Assembly (NCBI GenBank): GCA_030841285.1
Contig: JAVECW010000097.1
Span: 1-39,058, forward strand
Source of the DNA: Microbacteriaceae bacterium
Lineage (GTDB): Bacteria > Actinomycetota > Actinomycetes > Actinomycetales > Microbacteriaceae
DNA: 39,058 nucleotides
Direction of reading: 5' to 3'
Shown here: positions 1 to 7,635 of the stretch, in pieces
Position numbering within the stretch: position 1 is the stretch's first letter
How the letters are laid out: the number at the start of each line of letters is the position of its first letter
Translations under genes and position numbers: made by a program
Notes under the pieces: model-generated
What the model was told of the DNA's origin: nothing
The model's input: only the letters and a program-made list of their open reading frames with translations
Databases searched by the model: none

Positions 1-429
1 GACCGCTCGGACCACACAGATCACGCGCGCCCTGCGTGTCCGCTCCCATACGCAAACCGTGCGCGGCCCGCGCGAGGGCGCCACGCGCCTCGGCCAGGTA
101 GTGCATCGTCTGCGTCATGACACCAGTGAACCAGGCACCACCGACATTCGTTAACCACTCCTGATCAGGGATTTTATCTGGGGAGAAGCTCGCAAGACGA
201 CGCCCTGTGGAGGAGAAGGGCGCCCAGGTGAGGTGCGATGCTTCCGCTCGTCAGGGATTCGACCACCGCGACGACACGGCTCGCTCCCCCAGTGCCGGCG
301 AGATAGCGATCCGTCCGGTATGCCGAGCGCGATGACGAGCACCTGCACGCCGTATTGCACCACCTCGTCGGGATACGCGATCTCGTCGCGATACTCGGCG
401 AGCACGCGAGTTCCCGCTGCAGCACTCAT
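1..429 (-). pseudogene. Decayed CinA C-terminal-like (nicotinamide-nucleotide amidase family) gene, partial
   Basis: On the minus strand, protein-like sequence is spread over three reading frames with no single intact frame. One frame begins at ATG 429 (MSAAAGTRVLAEYRDE). A second frame, at about 310-250, holds RVVAVVESLTSGSIAPHLGA, which resembles the ESLTSG signature at the start of the CinA/PncC amidase domain. A third frame, from about 230 to base 1, holds a GAD followed eight residues later by GPSG, at the spacing seen near the VTGVGGPG motif of that family. The order of the pieces matches one CinA domain interrupted by frameshifts. The gene runs off the left edge. It follows a terminator directly and has no visible ribosome binding site. 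The family assignment rests on short motifs, and sequencing error rather than decay is possible. Confidence 0.4.
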
Positions 430-435
430 CGCGCG

Positions 436-473
436 AAAGCGGCGGGGAGGCGCGTGCTCCTCCCCGCCGCTTT
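436..473 (-). terminator. Intrinsic terminator after the isochorismatase-family gene
   Basis: A perfect 15-bp inverted repeat (AAAGCGGCGGGGAGG at 436-450, its complement at 459-473) encloses an 8-nt loop. It starts 12 nt beyond the stop codon of the minus-strand hydrolase. A run of T follows only weakly, but stem length and GC content are strong. The same hairpin would also work on the plus strand. Confidence 0.85.
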
Positions 474-485
474 GCACAACGGGAA

Positions 486-1175
486 TTAGTAGAGGCGACC
501 CTTTTCGCGTGCCCACACGACCTCAGCGTCCGTGCCGTCCGCCTGCGTCGCCTCTGCGACCGCACGGCCGATCGACTCACTCACGGCGTAGTACGCGGGG
601 ATGACCTTGGCGTGGATCGCGCCCCACTCGGCGTAATCCGCACGTGCCCAGGTGCGCTGGAGTTCGCTGACCACTGCCTCGGTGTCGACGACGACGACTC
701 CGGCCTGCGTGAGGCGCGCAATCGAGATGCGCTGCGATGCCTCGGAGTATGCACCGGATGCGTCAATGACTGCGTAGACGGTGTAGCCGTCCGCGAGCGC
801 GGCGAGTGCGGGCTCGACGACGCAGATGCTCGTCATGATGCCGGCGATGAGAAGCGTCTTGCGTCCGGTCGCTTCGACTGCAGCGCGGAATCCATCGACA
901 TCCCACGCGTTGATCTGCCCCTGCCGCTGGACGTACGCGGCGTGCGGAGCGTTCTCAAAGATCTCGGGGATGAGAGGGCCATTCGCGCCCGCTGGCACCG
1001 AAGCCGTCGCGACCACAGGAACCTCCGCGAGCCGTGCCGCTGCGCTCAAGGCTGCGACATTGGTGCGGAGCTCAGCGATCGAGATATCGCCGACGACCTG
1101 GAGCAGGCCGCTCTGGTGATCGACCATGAGCAGCACGGCGTCGTCGGGATTGATAAGACCGGGGGTAGATGTCAT
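486..1175 (-). CDS. Isochorismatase-family cysteine hydrolase (YcaC-like)
   Basis: A 229-residue protein of the isochorismatase-like hydrolase fold. It follows the YcaC pattern closely: Asp19 in VDHQSG, Arg84 in a QRQGQINAWD segment, and Cys118 in GIMTSICVV, which match the acid, base and nucleophile positions of YcaC. The family hydrolyses C-N or related bonds in small amides, but the YcaC substrate is not established, so none is claimed here. The protein should be cytosolic, since no signal peptide is seen. The start is supported by AGGAA seven bases upstream of ATG 1175. A strong terminator follows 12 nt after the stop, so the gene is probably monocistronic. A 12-bp palindrome at 1240-1251, in the promoter region, may be an operator. 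Confidence 0.88.
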   Translation of the reverse strand: MTSTPGLINPDDAVLLMVDHQSGLLQVVGDISIAELRTNVAALSAAARLAEVPVVATASVPAGANGPLIPEIFENAPHAAYVQRQGQINAWDVDGFRAAVEATGRKTLLIAGIMTSICVVEPALAALADGYTVYAVIDASGAYSEASQRISIARLTQAGVVVVDTEAVVSELQRTWARADYAEWGAIHAKVIPAYYAVSESIGRAVAEATQADGTDAEVVWAREKGRLY

Positions 1176-1239
1176 TCTCGGGTTCCTTTTGGGTTCGTGG
1201 GCTCGCGCCCATGGCCGATGTTTGGCCAGTCACCATGAG

Positions 1240-1251
1240 AAACGCTCGTTT
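1240..1251. promoter_or_regulatory. Possible operator palindrome upstream of the isochorismatase-family gene
   Basis: AAACGCTCGTTT is a 5+5 bp inverted repeat with a 2-bp centre, about 65 bp upstream of the hydrolase start. No clear -35/-10 pair was recognised beside it. The rest of the 1176-1374 gap holds no recognisable gene. Confidence 0.3.
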
Positions 1252-1374
1252 GCCGCAATTAGTCCTGAACCGATTTGATCAAAAGAGATATCGCTATCTT
1301 GAAGGCAGATAACCGGGAGCCGTCTCGCGAATACACCCGCCTGCCGGTGTCTGAAACGCTCGCGCATGCACCGC

Positions 1375-1995
1375 TCAGACGCCAGCCAGCGCGTCGGTAT
1401 AGAGATCCTGGTTGTGTCTGGTCTCCTGCGAGACCAGTAGGTGTGTGCGGTTGAGCCGCTCGACATGGTGCCCACTGTAGGGAAGCTGGATGATGGTGTC
1501 GACGCCCTGTTGCCAGGCATGGATGAGAGCGGGGAGCGCCTGCCACTCAGGCGTCTCCGCCAGCGGTCGTCGGTGGTCGTCGGCCAGTGACATCCGCCAC
1601 CTGTTGGCTGCGTCCCGATCCATGCCGGCCGAGTACCAAAGTTCTGAGGGGCGGCGCGCGGAGAACGCGTCCCACAGCTCCTCATCCGATGAATCCGCGA
1701 TCTGACGCAGGACAACGGCATCCGGGATCCGCACCGACCGGTCGGCCTCAAACTCAGTCCAAGCCCGTTGCCAATCGATCAGCCACAGCCTCTCCAGATC
1801 CTCGACTCCCGGCCTCCACGGCCGCGTGGAGGTGCCCGGATCTGGTTCGCGAGCCAGAGGAGGAACACCAGCCGGGTTGAGTTCCCACACACTGCGCACA
1901 AACAGCAGATCGACAAGGAACGTCGGCCCATCCTCAACTGTGATTGTCATGTCGTGCGGCCACGGATTGCCAGGCATTGGGCGACTGGATCTCAT
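1375..1995 (-). CDS. Hypothetical protein (206 aa)
   Basis: No family recognised. The protein is hydrophilic, rich in Trp, Asp and Arg, and has no signal peptide or membrane segment. It has an acidic middle (residues about 60-110) and a C-terminal stretch around residues 170-200 (GHHVERLNRTHLLVSQETRH) that looks conserved in style, with several His, Arg and Asn that could form a site. Candidate starts are ATG 1995, ATG 1977 and ATG 1950. An AT-rich TAAATAAT lies about 6-13 bp upstream of ATG 1995, which would fit a leaderless transcript from the longest start. It stands alone between the divergent-looking promoter of the hydrolase and the small membrane protein at 2078. The base composition matches its neighbours. 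Confidence 0.6.
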   Translation of the reverse strand: MRSSRPMPGNPWPHDMTITVEDGPTFLVDLLFVRSVWELNPAGVPPLAREPDPGTSTRPWRPGVEDLERLWLIDWQRAWTEFEADRSVRIPDAVVLRQIADSSDEELWDAFSARRPSELWYSAGMDRDAANRWRMSLADDHRRPLAETPEWQALPALIHAWQQGVDTIIQLPYSGHHVERLNRTHLLVSQETRHNQDLYTDALAGV

Positions 1996-2077
1996 GATTG
2001 ATTATTTACCCGTAGCCTCGCGCAGTCGCTGTGCTCGCGCCCACTTCGCGGACGCGAACAGCGGGTGTCACATCAGC

Positions 2078-2374
2078 TCAAGCATCATTGCCCGGCCGCC
2101 CGTCGCGAGCCGGCTTGAGGAGAATGATCCCGAAGACTAGGACCGCGATTCCGAGCGCAGCGGCGAATAGTGGAACGATGCCGGGCATGCCGTAGCCGTA
2201 GTAGAGGCCTGTGCAGAGGGGGATATTGGGGTCGAAGCAACGAACGGATGCGAACGTCCCGTCGTACGAATCGATGATCGCCGCGCACACGAGGGACACC
2301 CCTACGACGAACCCACCGATGATCAGCGCAGCTGCGCCCAGGAACACGCGAGACTCACCATCGATCCGCTTCAC
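2078..2374 (-). CDS. Small membrane protein with two predicted transmembrane segments (98 aa)
   Basis: Unrecognised family. From a GTG start at 2374 the protein has a short charged N-terminus (VKRIDGESR), a hydrophobic segment at about residues 11-33, an extracytoplasmic-looking loop with two Cys (around RCFDPNIPLCTG) that could form a disulfide, a second hydrophobic segment at about residues 64-86, and a basic tail. I chose GTG 2374 over ATG 2524 because the 50 extra residues are Cys/Arg-rich and look non-coding, and because a TAGCGT -10 box lies 7 bp upstream of the GTG, as expected for a leaderless mRNA. The function is unknown. Confidence 0.6.
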   Translation of the reverse strand: MKRIDGESRVFLGAAALIIGGFVVGVSLVCAAIIDSYDGTFASVRCFDPNIPLCTGLYYGYGMPGIVPLFAAALGIAVLVFGIILLKPARDGRPGNDA

Positions 2375-2536
2375 GGCGCACACGCTAGCAGGAAGGCGAA
2401 CGCCGCGGAATAGACCCGACCTACGCTTCCTCAGATTGACCGAATGCTCGCAGCATGCGACGCATACAGGACCGGTCGTTTTGACCCCGTCAGGATCGGT
2501 GCGGCAGCATTGGATCTCAGTCATTTACTGGGTGTC

Positions 2537-2612
<76 letters not shown>

Positions 2613-2739
2613 GTTTTCGGCCGCGGATATGGAACCCGAACCGAGGCTAAACACTAGCATCCTCACCGCCCCGATGCCAGTTGAGAGCGGCTCGCCTCTC
2701 GCGCCCGCCGAGAGTCACCGGCCGGACAGCCGACACAAC

Positions 2740-2745
2740 TATTCT
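2740..2745 (+). promoter_or_regulatory. -10 box of the hisN-type gene (leaderless)
   Basis: TATTCT ends 7 bp before GTG 2753. This places the transcription start at or next to the start codon, and no Shine-Dalgarno is present. Confidence 0.55.
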
Positions 2746-2752
2746 GAAGACT

Positions 2753-3547
2753 GTGACCCCTCCCCCCGACTTCTCGCTCGACGACGATCTTCGCCTGGCC
2801 CAACGGCTCGCGGATGCCGCGGATGCCATCTCTCGCGACCGCTTCCGCGCACGCGACCTCGAGGTCTCGACGAAGCCGGACCGCACCCACGTGACGGATG
2901 CCGACCAGGCCGTCGAGCGCGCCATCCGCACCCTCATCGCGGAGAACCGGCCGGACGACGGCATCCTCGGCGAGGAGTACGGCACGGAAGGCGACACCAG
3001 CCGCCAGTGGATCATCGACCCGATCGACGGCACCGCGAATTACCTGCGCGGTGTTCCAGTGTGGGCGACCCTCATCTCACTCGCGGTCGACGGCAAGCCC
3101 GTCGTCGGCGTGGTGAGCGCACCGGCGCTCGGCAAGCGCTGGTGGGCGGCGACCGGATCCGGCGCCTGGCTGGCCGAGGACGGCGCGGAGCCGCGCCGCA
3201 TCCACGTCTCCGGGGTCGGTGAGCTTGCGGATGCCTCGTTCAGCTTCCAGAGCATCGCCCAGTGGGACGACGCGGGCTATCTCGACCGCCTGATCGCGCT
3301 CACGCGCAGGGTCTGGCGCGACCGGGCGTACGGCGACATGTGGTCATACATGCTCCTCGCAGAGGGTCTCATCGACGCGGCTGGCGAGTTCGATGTGAAG
3401 CCATACGACCTTGCCGCCCTGATCCCTGTCGTCGAGGAGGCCGGCGGACGGTTCACGTCCGTCACGGGTGAGCCAGGGCCGTGGCACGGCAGTTCGCTCG
3501 CCACCAACGGGTTGCTGCACGACGCGATCCTCGACGCCCTGCGCTGA
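2753..3547 (+). CDS. hisN: Histidinol-phosphatase, inositol-monophosphatase superfamily
   Basis: A 264-residue Mg-dependent phosphatase of the inositol monophosphatase superfamily. The first metal site is Glu74-Glu75 in GEEYG. The second is DPIDGT at residues 89-94 followed by ANYLRG, and the third is in DVKPYDLAAL near residue 215. The wording of the last motif and the overall length fit the HisN type, which removes phosphate from L-histidinol phosphate in histidine synthesis, better than inositol monophosphatase. GTG 2753 is chosen over the longer upstream start because of the TATTCT box just upstream. It is divergent from tRNA-Lys and monocistronic. The convergent NIPSNAP gene ends 25 bp downstream. 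The alternative is a general sugar or inositol phosphatase. Confidence 0.85.
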   Translation: MTPPPDFSLDDDLRLAQRLADAADAISRDRFRARDLEVSTKPDRTHVTDADQAVERAIRTLIAENRPDDGILGEEYGTEGDTSRQWIIDPIDGTANYLRGVPVWATLISLAVDGKPVVGVVSAPALGKRWWAATGSGAWLAEDGAEPRRIHVSGVGELADASFSFQSIAQWDDAGYLDRLIALTRRVWRDRAYGDMWSYMLLAEGLIDAAGEFDVKPYDLAALIPVVEEAGGRFTSVTGEPGPWHGSSLATNGLLHDAILDALR

Positions 3548-3571
3548 AGCGCACGGCGGCTACGGCGCAGG

Positions 3572-3910
3572 TTAGGTCAGGGGCGAATACGCAGTCGGGG
3601 CGAGAAACGCGGACTCGATCTCGACGACGAGCGGTCCGTTGGCCTCTGACTGTGATTTCGCCTCGATCCACTCCGGGTCCGTCTGGAAGGCGGCCCATGC
3701 GGCCGTCGCCGCCTCTCGGGTCTCGTAGGCGACGAGGTAGACGAGAGTGTTATCCGCCTGCTCCCCGTCTGTCGGGGTGAAGAAGCCAACGACCTCGATC
3801 CCATGCTTGCCGAAGATCCGGATCGTGTGATCGCGGAACCTCGCGTGAAGCTCGTCGAGCTTTCCTGGGACGGCGTGGTAGGTGCGGAGTTCAAGAGTGC
3901 GAGTAGACAT
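3572..3910 (-). CDS. NIPSNAP-family protein (112 aa)
   Basis: A small protein of the NIPSNAP / dimeric alpha-beta barrel type. It opens with TLELRTYHAVPGKLDELHARFRDHT, where LRTY followed by PGK is the family hallmark. A mid-part around residues 40-60 (FFTPTDGEQADNTLVYLVAYE) and a FQTDPEWIEAK segment follow, as in bacterial NIPSNAPs. The biochemical role of this family is not settled. ATG 3910 is chosen because GAGAG lies about 8 bp upstream and because residues before it do not resemble the family. It lies downstream of the FMN reductase but is separated from it by a terminator hairpin, so it is probably expressed separately. Confidence 0.85.
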   Translation of the reverse strand: MSTRTLELRTYHAVPGKLDELHARFRDHTIRIFGKHGIEVVGFFTPTDGEQADNTLVYLVAYETREAATAAWAAFQTDPEWIEAKSQSEANGPLVVEIESAFLAPTAYSPLT

Positions 3911-3947
3911 CGTGCACATTCTCTCGCAGTTTTCTGAGCGAACGACG

Positions 3948-3992
3948 AACGGCCGGAAGCGTGCAGCGCCGGGCAGCACGGTTCCGGCCGTT
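3948..3992 (-). terminator. Terminator-like hairpin after the FMN reductase gene
   Basis: The perfect 11-bp arms AACGGCCGGAA (3948-3958) and TTCCGGCCGTT (3982-3992) enclose a loop that itself contains CGTGC/GCACG. It lies 30 nt past the stop of the minus-strand reductase and upstream of the NIPSNAP gene. Confidence 0.65.
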
Positions 3993-4021
3993 GCGATCGA
4001 TCCGATCGCGCCGAACAGCCT

Positions 4022-4606
4022 CTACGCGGCCTCTTCGAGTTCCTCGCTGCGCAGGTTCTGAAGAGCACCGGACCAGGCCACCGTCTGGTCGAGCACCACG
4101 TTGAGGACGGTCTCGTGCTGGGCGTTTGGCTTGAAGACGCTGTAATTCTCGAAGTCGTTCACAAGCGAGAGAGCGAGCTGGGCGCGGACATCCGCCAGCT
4201 GCAGCTCACCGGCGATGAGACGCAGGTGCTCCACGGCACGGCTGCCGCCGGCCGATGCACCGTAGCTCACGAAGCCAGCCGCCTTGTTGTTCCACTCGCT
4301 GTAGATGAAGTCGAGAGCGTTCTTGAGAGCCCCGGAGGTGCTGTGGTTGTACTCGGGGGTCACGAAGATGTAGCCGTCGAACTCCGCAACCTTCGCGGCC
4401 CAGGCCTGCGTGTGTGCGTTCGCGTAAACGCCCATCGACGCCGGAATGGCCTCATCAAGGTGCGGCAGGTTGAAGTCAAGAAGGTCGACCAATTCGAACT
4501 CCGCGTCGGTGCGTTTGGATGCCGTCTCGTGTACCCATTTCGCAACCTGCTCGCCGTTACGGCCGGGGCGCGTGCTTCCGATGATCACAGCGATCTTGAC
4601 TGTCAT
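4022..4606 (-). CDS. NADPH-dependent FMN reductase / NAD(P)H oxidoreductase
   Basis: A 194-residue flavodoxin-fold reductase. The phosphate-binding loop GSTRPGRNGEQVAKW is at residues 10-24. The flavin-contacting TPEYNHSTSGALKNALD segment is at about 83-99, and the YGASAGGSRAVEHLR segment near 115 is typical of the class. It is expected to reduce FMN, quinones or azo and nitro compounds with NADPH in the cytosol. The start ATG 4606 has AAAGGAA seven bases upstream. It has its own consensus-like promoter (TTGACA, 18 bp, TAGGAT) overlapped by two palindromes, so it is very probably repressed until an inducer, such as a quinone or electrophile, releases a regulator. No regulator gene is adjacent. 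Confidence 0.9.
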   Translation of the reverse strand: MTVKIAVIIGSTRPGRNGEQVAKWVHETASKRTDAEFELVDLLDFNLPHLDEAIPASMGVYANAHTQAWAAKVAEFDGYIFVTPEYNHSTSGALKNALDFIYSEWNNKAAGFVSYGASAGGSRAVEHLRLIAGELQLADVRAQLALSLVNDFENYSVFKPNAQHETVLNVVLDQTVAWSGALQNLRSEELEEAA

Positions 4607-4638
4607 TGATGTTCCTTTGCTCTTTCGAAATTTTTAGG

Positions 4639-4678
4639 TGACGCGTCATCCTAATCCTGATTTTGATGACATGTCAAC
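4639..4678 (-). promoter_or_regulatory. Promoter of the FMN reductase with two operator-like palindromes
   Basis: Read on the minus strand, TTGACA (4677-4672) is followed by an 18-bp spacer and TAGGAT (4653-4648). Two perfect 10-bp palindromes of the same form, TGACATGTCA (4667-4676) and TGACGCGTCA (4639-4648), cover the -35 box and the -10/start region. Their centres are 28 bp apart. This layout is that of a repressed promoter. Confidence 0.65.
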
Positions 4679-4911
4679 GTAAATTGAACCCGGCCTCAAT
4701 CGTGTCGGCGCAGGCACAACCCATGGCCAGTTACCGCCGTGTTTCCCGGGTCTGGAAATCGCCTGAGACGAATATGGTTATCGCTCGACTTGGACGTATG
4801 CTGACCCGCGGCATTGAGGAATGACGATGAGGGCGGCATTGACACTCTGACAATGCGACGAAAAGCGATCGCGCCGAAACCCGACTGCGGCAAGCTCTTC
4901 GACGATGTGCA
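4679..4911. other. Intergenic region upstream of cydA, no gene seen
   Basis: The spacer between the divergent FMN reductase and cydA is more than 300 bp if the promoter region is included. It holds no convincing open frame. A TTGACA occurs at 4839-4844 on the plus strand, but no good -10 follows at 17-18 bp. I found no Rex-type (TTGTGA-N6-TCACAA) or Fur-like palindrome. The cyd promoter is probably here, but I cannot place it. Confidence 0.5.
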
Positions 4912-4923
4912 AAGGAGATTGTG

Positions 4924-6324
4924 GTGAGTCTCGCAGACTTGTCGCGATGGCAGTTCGCGTTCACGGTCATGTTCCACATGACATTCCCGGCGATAACGGT
5001 AGGACTTTCGATATTCCTGTCGATTATCTACGCAGCGTATTGGCGCACCAAGAAGCCGGTCTTCCTGCAGATGTTCCGCTTTTGGCGCCGGATCTTCGCG
5101 GTCGGATTCGCCCTCGGGGTCGTTGCCGGTGCGGTGATCACGTTTCAGATGGGACTGAACTGGGGCGTCTTCGGCGCTAAGACAGGCCCGATCATCGGGC
5201 CCATCATCGGCATGGAGGTCGTCACCGCGTTCTTCGTCGAGGCGGGGTTCATCGGCATCATGCTCTACGGCGATGGTCGCGTACGCCATGTGACGATGTT
5301 CGCATCCACCGTGATGGTCGCTATCGGAACGATCCTCTCCTCGACCTGGATCATCGCCGCGAACTCCTGGATGCAGACACCGACTGGCTACACCATGCAG
5401 AACGGGCAGTTCGTTCCCAGCGACTGGTTCAGCGCGATCTTCAACCCGTCATTCATCTGGCGATACCCGCACCTTCTTCTGGCTGTGCTCATCTCCGCTG
5501 CCTTCTTCATCGCCGGAATCGCGGCGTACTACCTGGTGAAGAAGCGGGCTCTCGGATTCGCGAAGCGCTCGCTATCGATCGCCCTGGGAGTCGCCGCCAT
5601 CCTGCTGCCTCTTCAGATCTTCGTTGGCGACAACACCGCCGTGAATGTCACCGTCCCGTACCAGCTGCCCAAGCTCGAAGCGTGGGAAGGGAACTGGACG
5701 TCGACCAACAGCGGATACAACATCTTCGTGATCCCTGACCAGGCTGCAGGCAAGAACCTCGTGCAAGTCACTGTCCCCTGGCTCGGAAGCGCCTTCGGCG
5801 CGAAAGACCTCAGCGGCAACGCGAAGACCCCCGGGTTGTTGCTGACGCCCGCGAACCAACGCCCGGACATGGCCGCGACGTTCTGGGGCTTCCGTGCCAT
5901 GTTCTACGGCTCGATCCTGATGTTCATTGCAGCGTTCGGAAGCATCATCCTGCGCCTCCGAAGGCGGCTCTACACAGCGAGATGGTTCCATAAGTACCTG
6001 TTGTGGACGACCCCGATAGGAATCATCGCGATCCTGGGCGGTTGGACGGTCTCAGAAGCCGGCCGTCAACCATGGATAGTCTTCGGCCAGTTGACGACCG
6101 CACAGGGCGTGTCGAAGCTCGCACCAGGCGAGGTGGTGTTCTCCGTCATCGGATTCATGGCCATCTATCTCGCGCTGCTGGTTGCGTACATCGTCTACAT
6201 CGTTCGCCAGGTCAAGGCCGGACCGGAGCGTGACGATCCGGCGCTCGACCCGGGTACCGCGCCCGAGTTCACCCCGCTTCCCGGCGACATCACGAACCCG
6301 ATGGAAGGAGCGTTGGCCCGATGA
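4924..6324 (+). CDS. cydA: Cytochrome bd quinol oxidase subunit I
   Basis: The heme-bearing, quinol-oxidising subunit of the bd-type terminal oxidase, a membrane protein of about nine helices. Visible landmarks are the N-terminal heme ligand His in MFHMTFPA (about residue 18), a conserved Glu in GMEVVTAFFVEAGF, the second ligand His in RYPHLLLA, a Q-loop with the Lys and Glu of YQLPKLEAWEG that contact quinol, and the Met of FWGFRAMFYG in the ligand position for heme b558. At 466 residues it is a short-Q-loop form. GTG 4924 is chosen over the adjacent GTG 4921 because AAAGGAG (4911-4917) then sits at the usual 6-bp spacing. It is the first gene of the cyd operon and overlaps cydB by 4 bp. Confidence 0.97.
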   Translation: MSLADLSRWQFAFTVMFHMTFPAITVGLSIFLSIIYAAYWRTKKPVFLQMFRFWRRIFAVGFALGVVAGAVITFQMGLNWGVFGAKTGPIIGPIIGMEVVTAFFVEAGFIGIMLYGDGRVRHVTMFASTVMVAIGTILSSTWIIAANSWMQTPTGYTMQNGQFVPSDWFSAIFNPSFIWRYPHLLLAVLISAAFFIAGIAAYYLVKKRALGFAKRSLSIALGVAAILLPLQIFVGDNTAVNVTVPYQLPKLEAWEGNWTSTNSGYNIFVIPDQAAGKNLVQVTVPWLGSAFGAKDLSGNAKTPGLLLTPANQRPDMAATFWGFRAMFYGSILMFIAAFGSIILRLRRRLYTARWFHKYLLWTTPIGIIAILGGWTVSEAGRQPWIVFGQLTTAQGVSKLAPGEVVFSVIGFMAIYLALLVAYIVYIVRQVKAGPERDDPALDPGTAPEFTPLPGDITNPMEGALAR

Positions 6325-7361
6325 TGCAAACAATCTGGTTCCTCGTTATCTTGCTCTGCCTGACCCTGTACGTAGCGCTGGACGGCTACGACCTCGGAAT
6401 CGGCATCGGCTCGCTGTTCGAGCGGAGTCGTAAAGACCGGGTGGAGTCGGTTGAGCTCGTCGCGACCGCCTGGGACGGCAACGAGAGTTGGCTGATCCTG
6501 CTCGCGGTCGCCCTCTGGGGTGGGTTCCCGGTCGCGTTCGGGGCCATCCTCCCCGACCTCTTCCTGCCGCTCATCGTGACCCTCTTCGCGCTGGTCCTCC
6601 GCGGAGCAAGCGTCGAGTTCATCTCCCAGTCGAGGAACCCGCGAGGCATTTGGCTCTGGATCTTCGGCGGCAGTTCGCTCGTTGCGGCCTTCGGCCAGGG
6701 ATTCGCACTGGGAACACTCACGTCGCCACTCCACCTCGTGAACGGCGCTTACGCCGGAACCGCCTTCGGCGCCTTCAGCTGGTACAGCGTCCTCATGGGA
6801 GTCACCGTCGCACTCGGCTACACAGCGCTTGGCTACGGCTACGTCAAGATGAAGACCGAGGGCGGACTGCGGCTGCGCGCGGCTGCGCGCGGATCGGTCG
6901 TCGCCCTCGTCGCCATCGTTTTCGGGGTCATCAGCCTCATCGGCATCAACGCGACCGCGGCTCCCCTGAACCTGAGCACGCCCGGCCGGGCAATCGCGTT
7001 CTGGGCACTGCTCGTATTCGCACTCGCGGGTGCGGTGATGGCGGCGATAACGTTCGGCCGAACAAGGACCACGCGGAACGCAGACGTCCTCCCGTTCGCC
7101 GGCCTCGTGCTCATGACCATCGCGGTTATTTTCGCCTTCACGATCGCGCGGTACCCGGTACTCGTTCCACCTGAGCTCACGCTGACCGCTGCCCAAGGAC
7201 CGCGCAACACGATGGTCTTTCTGCTGGTCGGGATCGGTCTGAATATCCCACTCATTCTCTTCTATACCTGGTTCGCACACCGCACCTTCAGCGGCAAGCG
7301 CGTCCACCCGCACAACGGTTCCGCACCCCTGGAAGCCGCGATCATTGGGAGCAGCAAATGA
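6321..7361 (+). CDS. cydB: Cytochrome bd quinol oxidase subunit II
   Basis: A 346-residue polytopic membrane subunit that pairs with CydA to form the low-oxygen, non-proton-pumping quinol oxidase. The N-terminal MQTIWFLVILLCLTLYVALD continuing into GYDLGIG, followed by TAWDGNESWLI and ALWGGFPVAFG, is characteristic of CydB, with eight to nine hydrophobic segments. It starts at ATG 6321 inside the end of cydA (ATGA overlap), which implies translational coupling. The next gene begins in the same way at its own stop codon. Confidence 0.96.
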   Translation: MMQTIWFLVILLCLTLYVALDGYDLGIGIGSLFERSRKDRVESVELVATAWDGNESWLILLAVALWGGFPVAFGAILPDLFLPLIVTLFALVLRGASVEFISQSRNPRGIWLWIFGGSSLVAAFGQGFALGTLTSPLHLVNGAYAGTAFGAFSWYSVLMGVTVALGYTALGYGYVKMKTEGGLRLRAAARGSVVALVAIVFGVISLIGINATAAPLNLSTPGRAIAFWALLVFALAGAVMAAITFGRTRTTRNADVLPFAGLVLMTIAVIFAFTIARYPVLVPPELTLTAAQGPRNTMVFLLVGIGLNIPLILFYTWFAHRTFSGKRVHPHNGSAPLEAAIIGSSK

Positions 7362-7603
7362 GTGAGAAGCAACAAGCCGAGCGCAAGCCGGCGGGATGGC
7401 TGCGTAAATGGCTGCTGGGGATCGGATTCACGATCCTCGGGATCCTGGCTTACGCGATCAGCGACAACATGTTCAGCGGGTACCCCAAATACGGCACCCC
7501 GCTGATGAACCTGATCGCCTTGATCCTGCTCTGCATTGGCGCCGCGGTGATCTGGATCATCGACGAGCGCCGTCACCGTCATGACGAGGATGACGCCTCC
7601 TAG
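7358..7603 (+). CDS. Small membrane protein of the cyd operon (81 aa, two transmembrane segments)
   Basis: Unrecognised protein translated from an ATG that overlaps the cydB stop (ATGA). It has a charged N-terminus (residues 1-12), a hydrophobic segment at about 17-37 (WLLGIGFTILGILAYAI), a polar loop with SGYPKYGT, a second hydrophobic segment at about 47-67, and a charged tail rich in His, Arg and Asp (DERRHRHDEDD). It is about twice the size of CydX/CydS, the single-helix accessory subunits known from other bd oxidases, and shows no clear likeness to them. Position and coupling suggest an accessory subunit or assembly factor of the oxidase, which is inference. A 32-bp gap separates it from cydD. 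Confidence 0.75.
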   Translation: MSEKQQAERKPAGWLRKWLLGIGFTILGILAYAISDNMFSGYPKYGTPLMNLIALILLCIGAAVIWIIDERRHRHDEDDAS

Positions 7604-7635
7604 CGGCGAGCAATCCGACGGCGACTGAACCAATC

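Noticed and set aside
2375-2524. Cys-rich N-terminal domain on the small membrane protein at 2078
   Set aside because: The extra 50 residues from ATG 2524 are irregular, and a good -10 box directly precedes GTG 2374. The upstream stretch is more likely promoter DNA beside tRNA-Lys.
3541-3571. Terminator hairpin between hisN and the NIPSNAP gene
   Set aside because: TGCGCT-GA-AGCGCA has a 2-nt loop and no T tract, too weak to call.
4607-4920. Rex or other redox-sensor operator upstream of cydA
   Set aside because: I searched by eye for TTGTGA-type inverted repeats and found none. The palindromes at 4639 and 4667 belong to the divergent reductase promoter.
6195-7313. Minus-strand open frame of 372 codons over cydB
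   Set aside because: Composition dominated by Glu, Asp, Arg and Gly, the expected mirror of a hydrophobic plus-strand gene.
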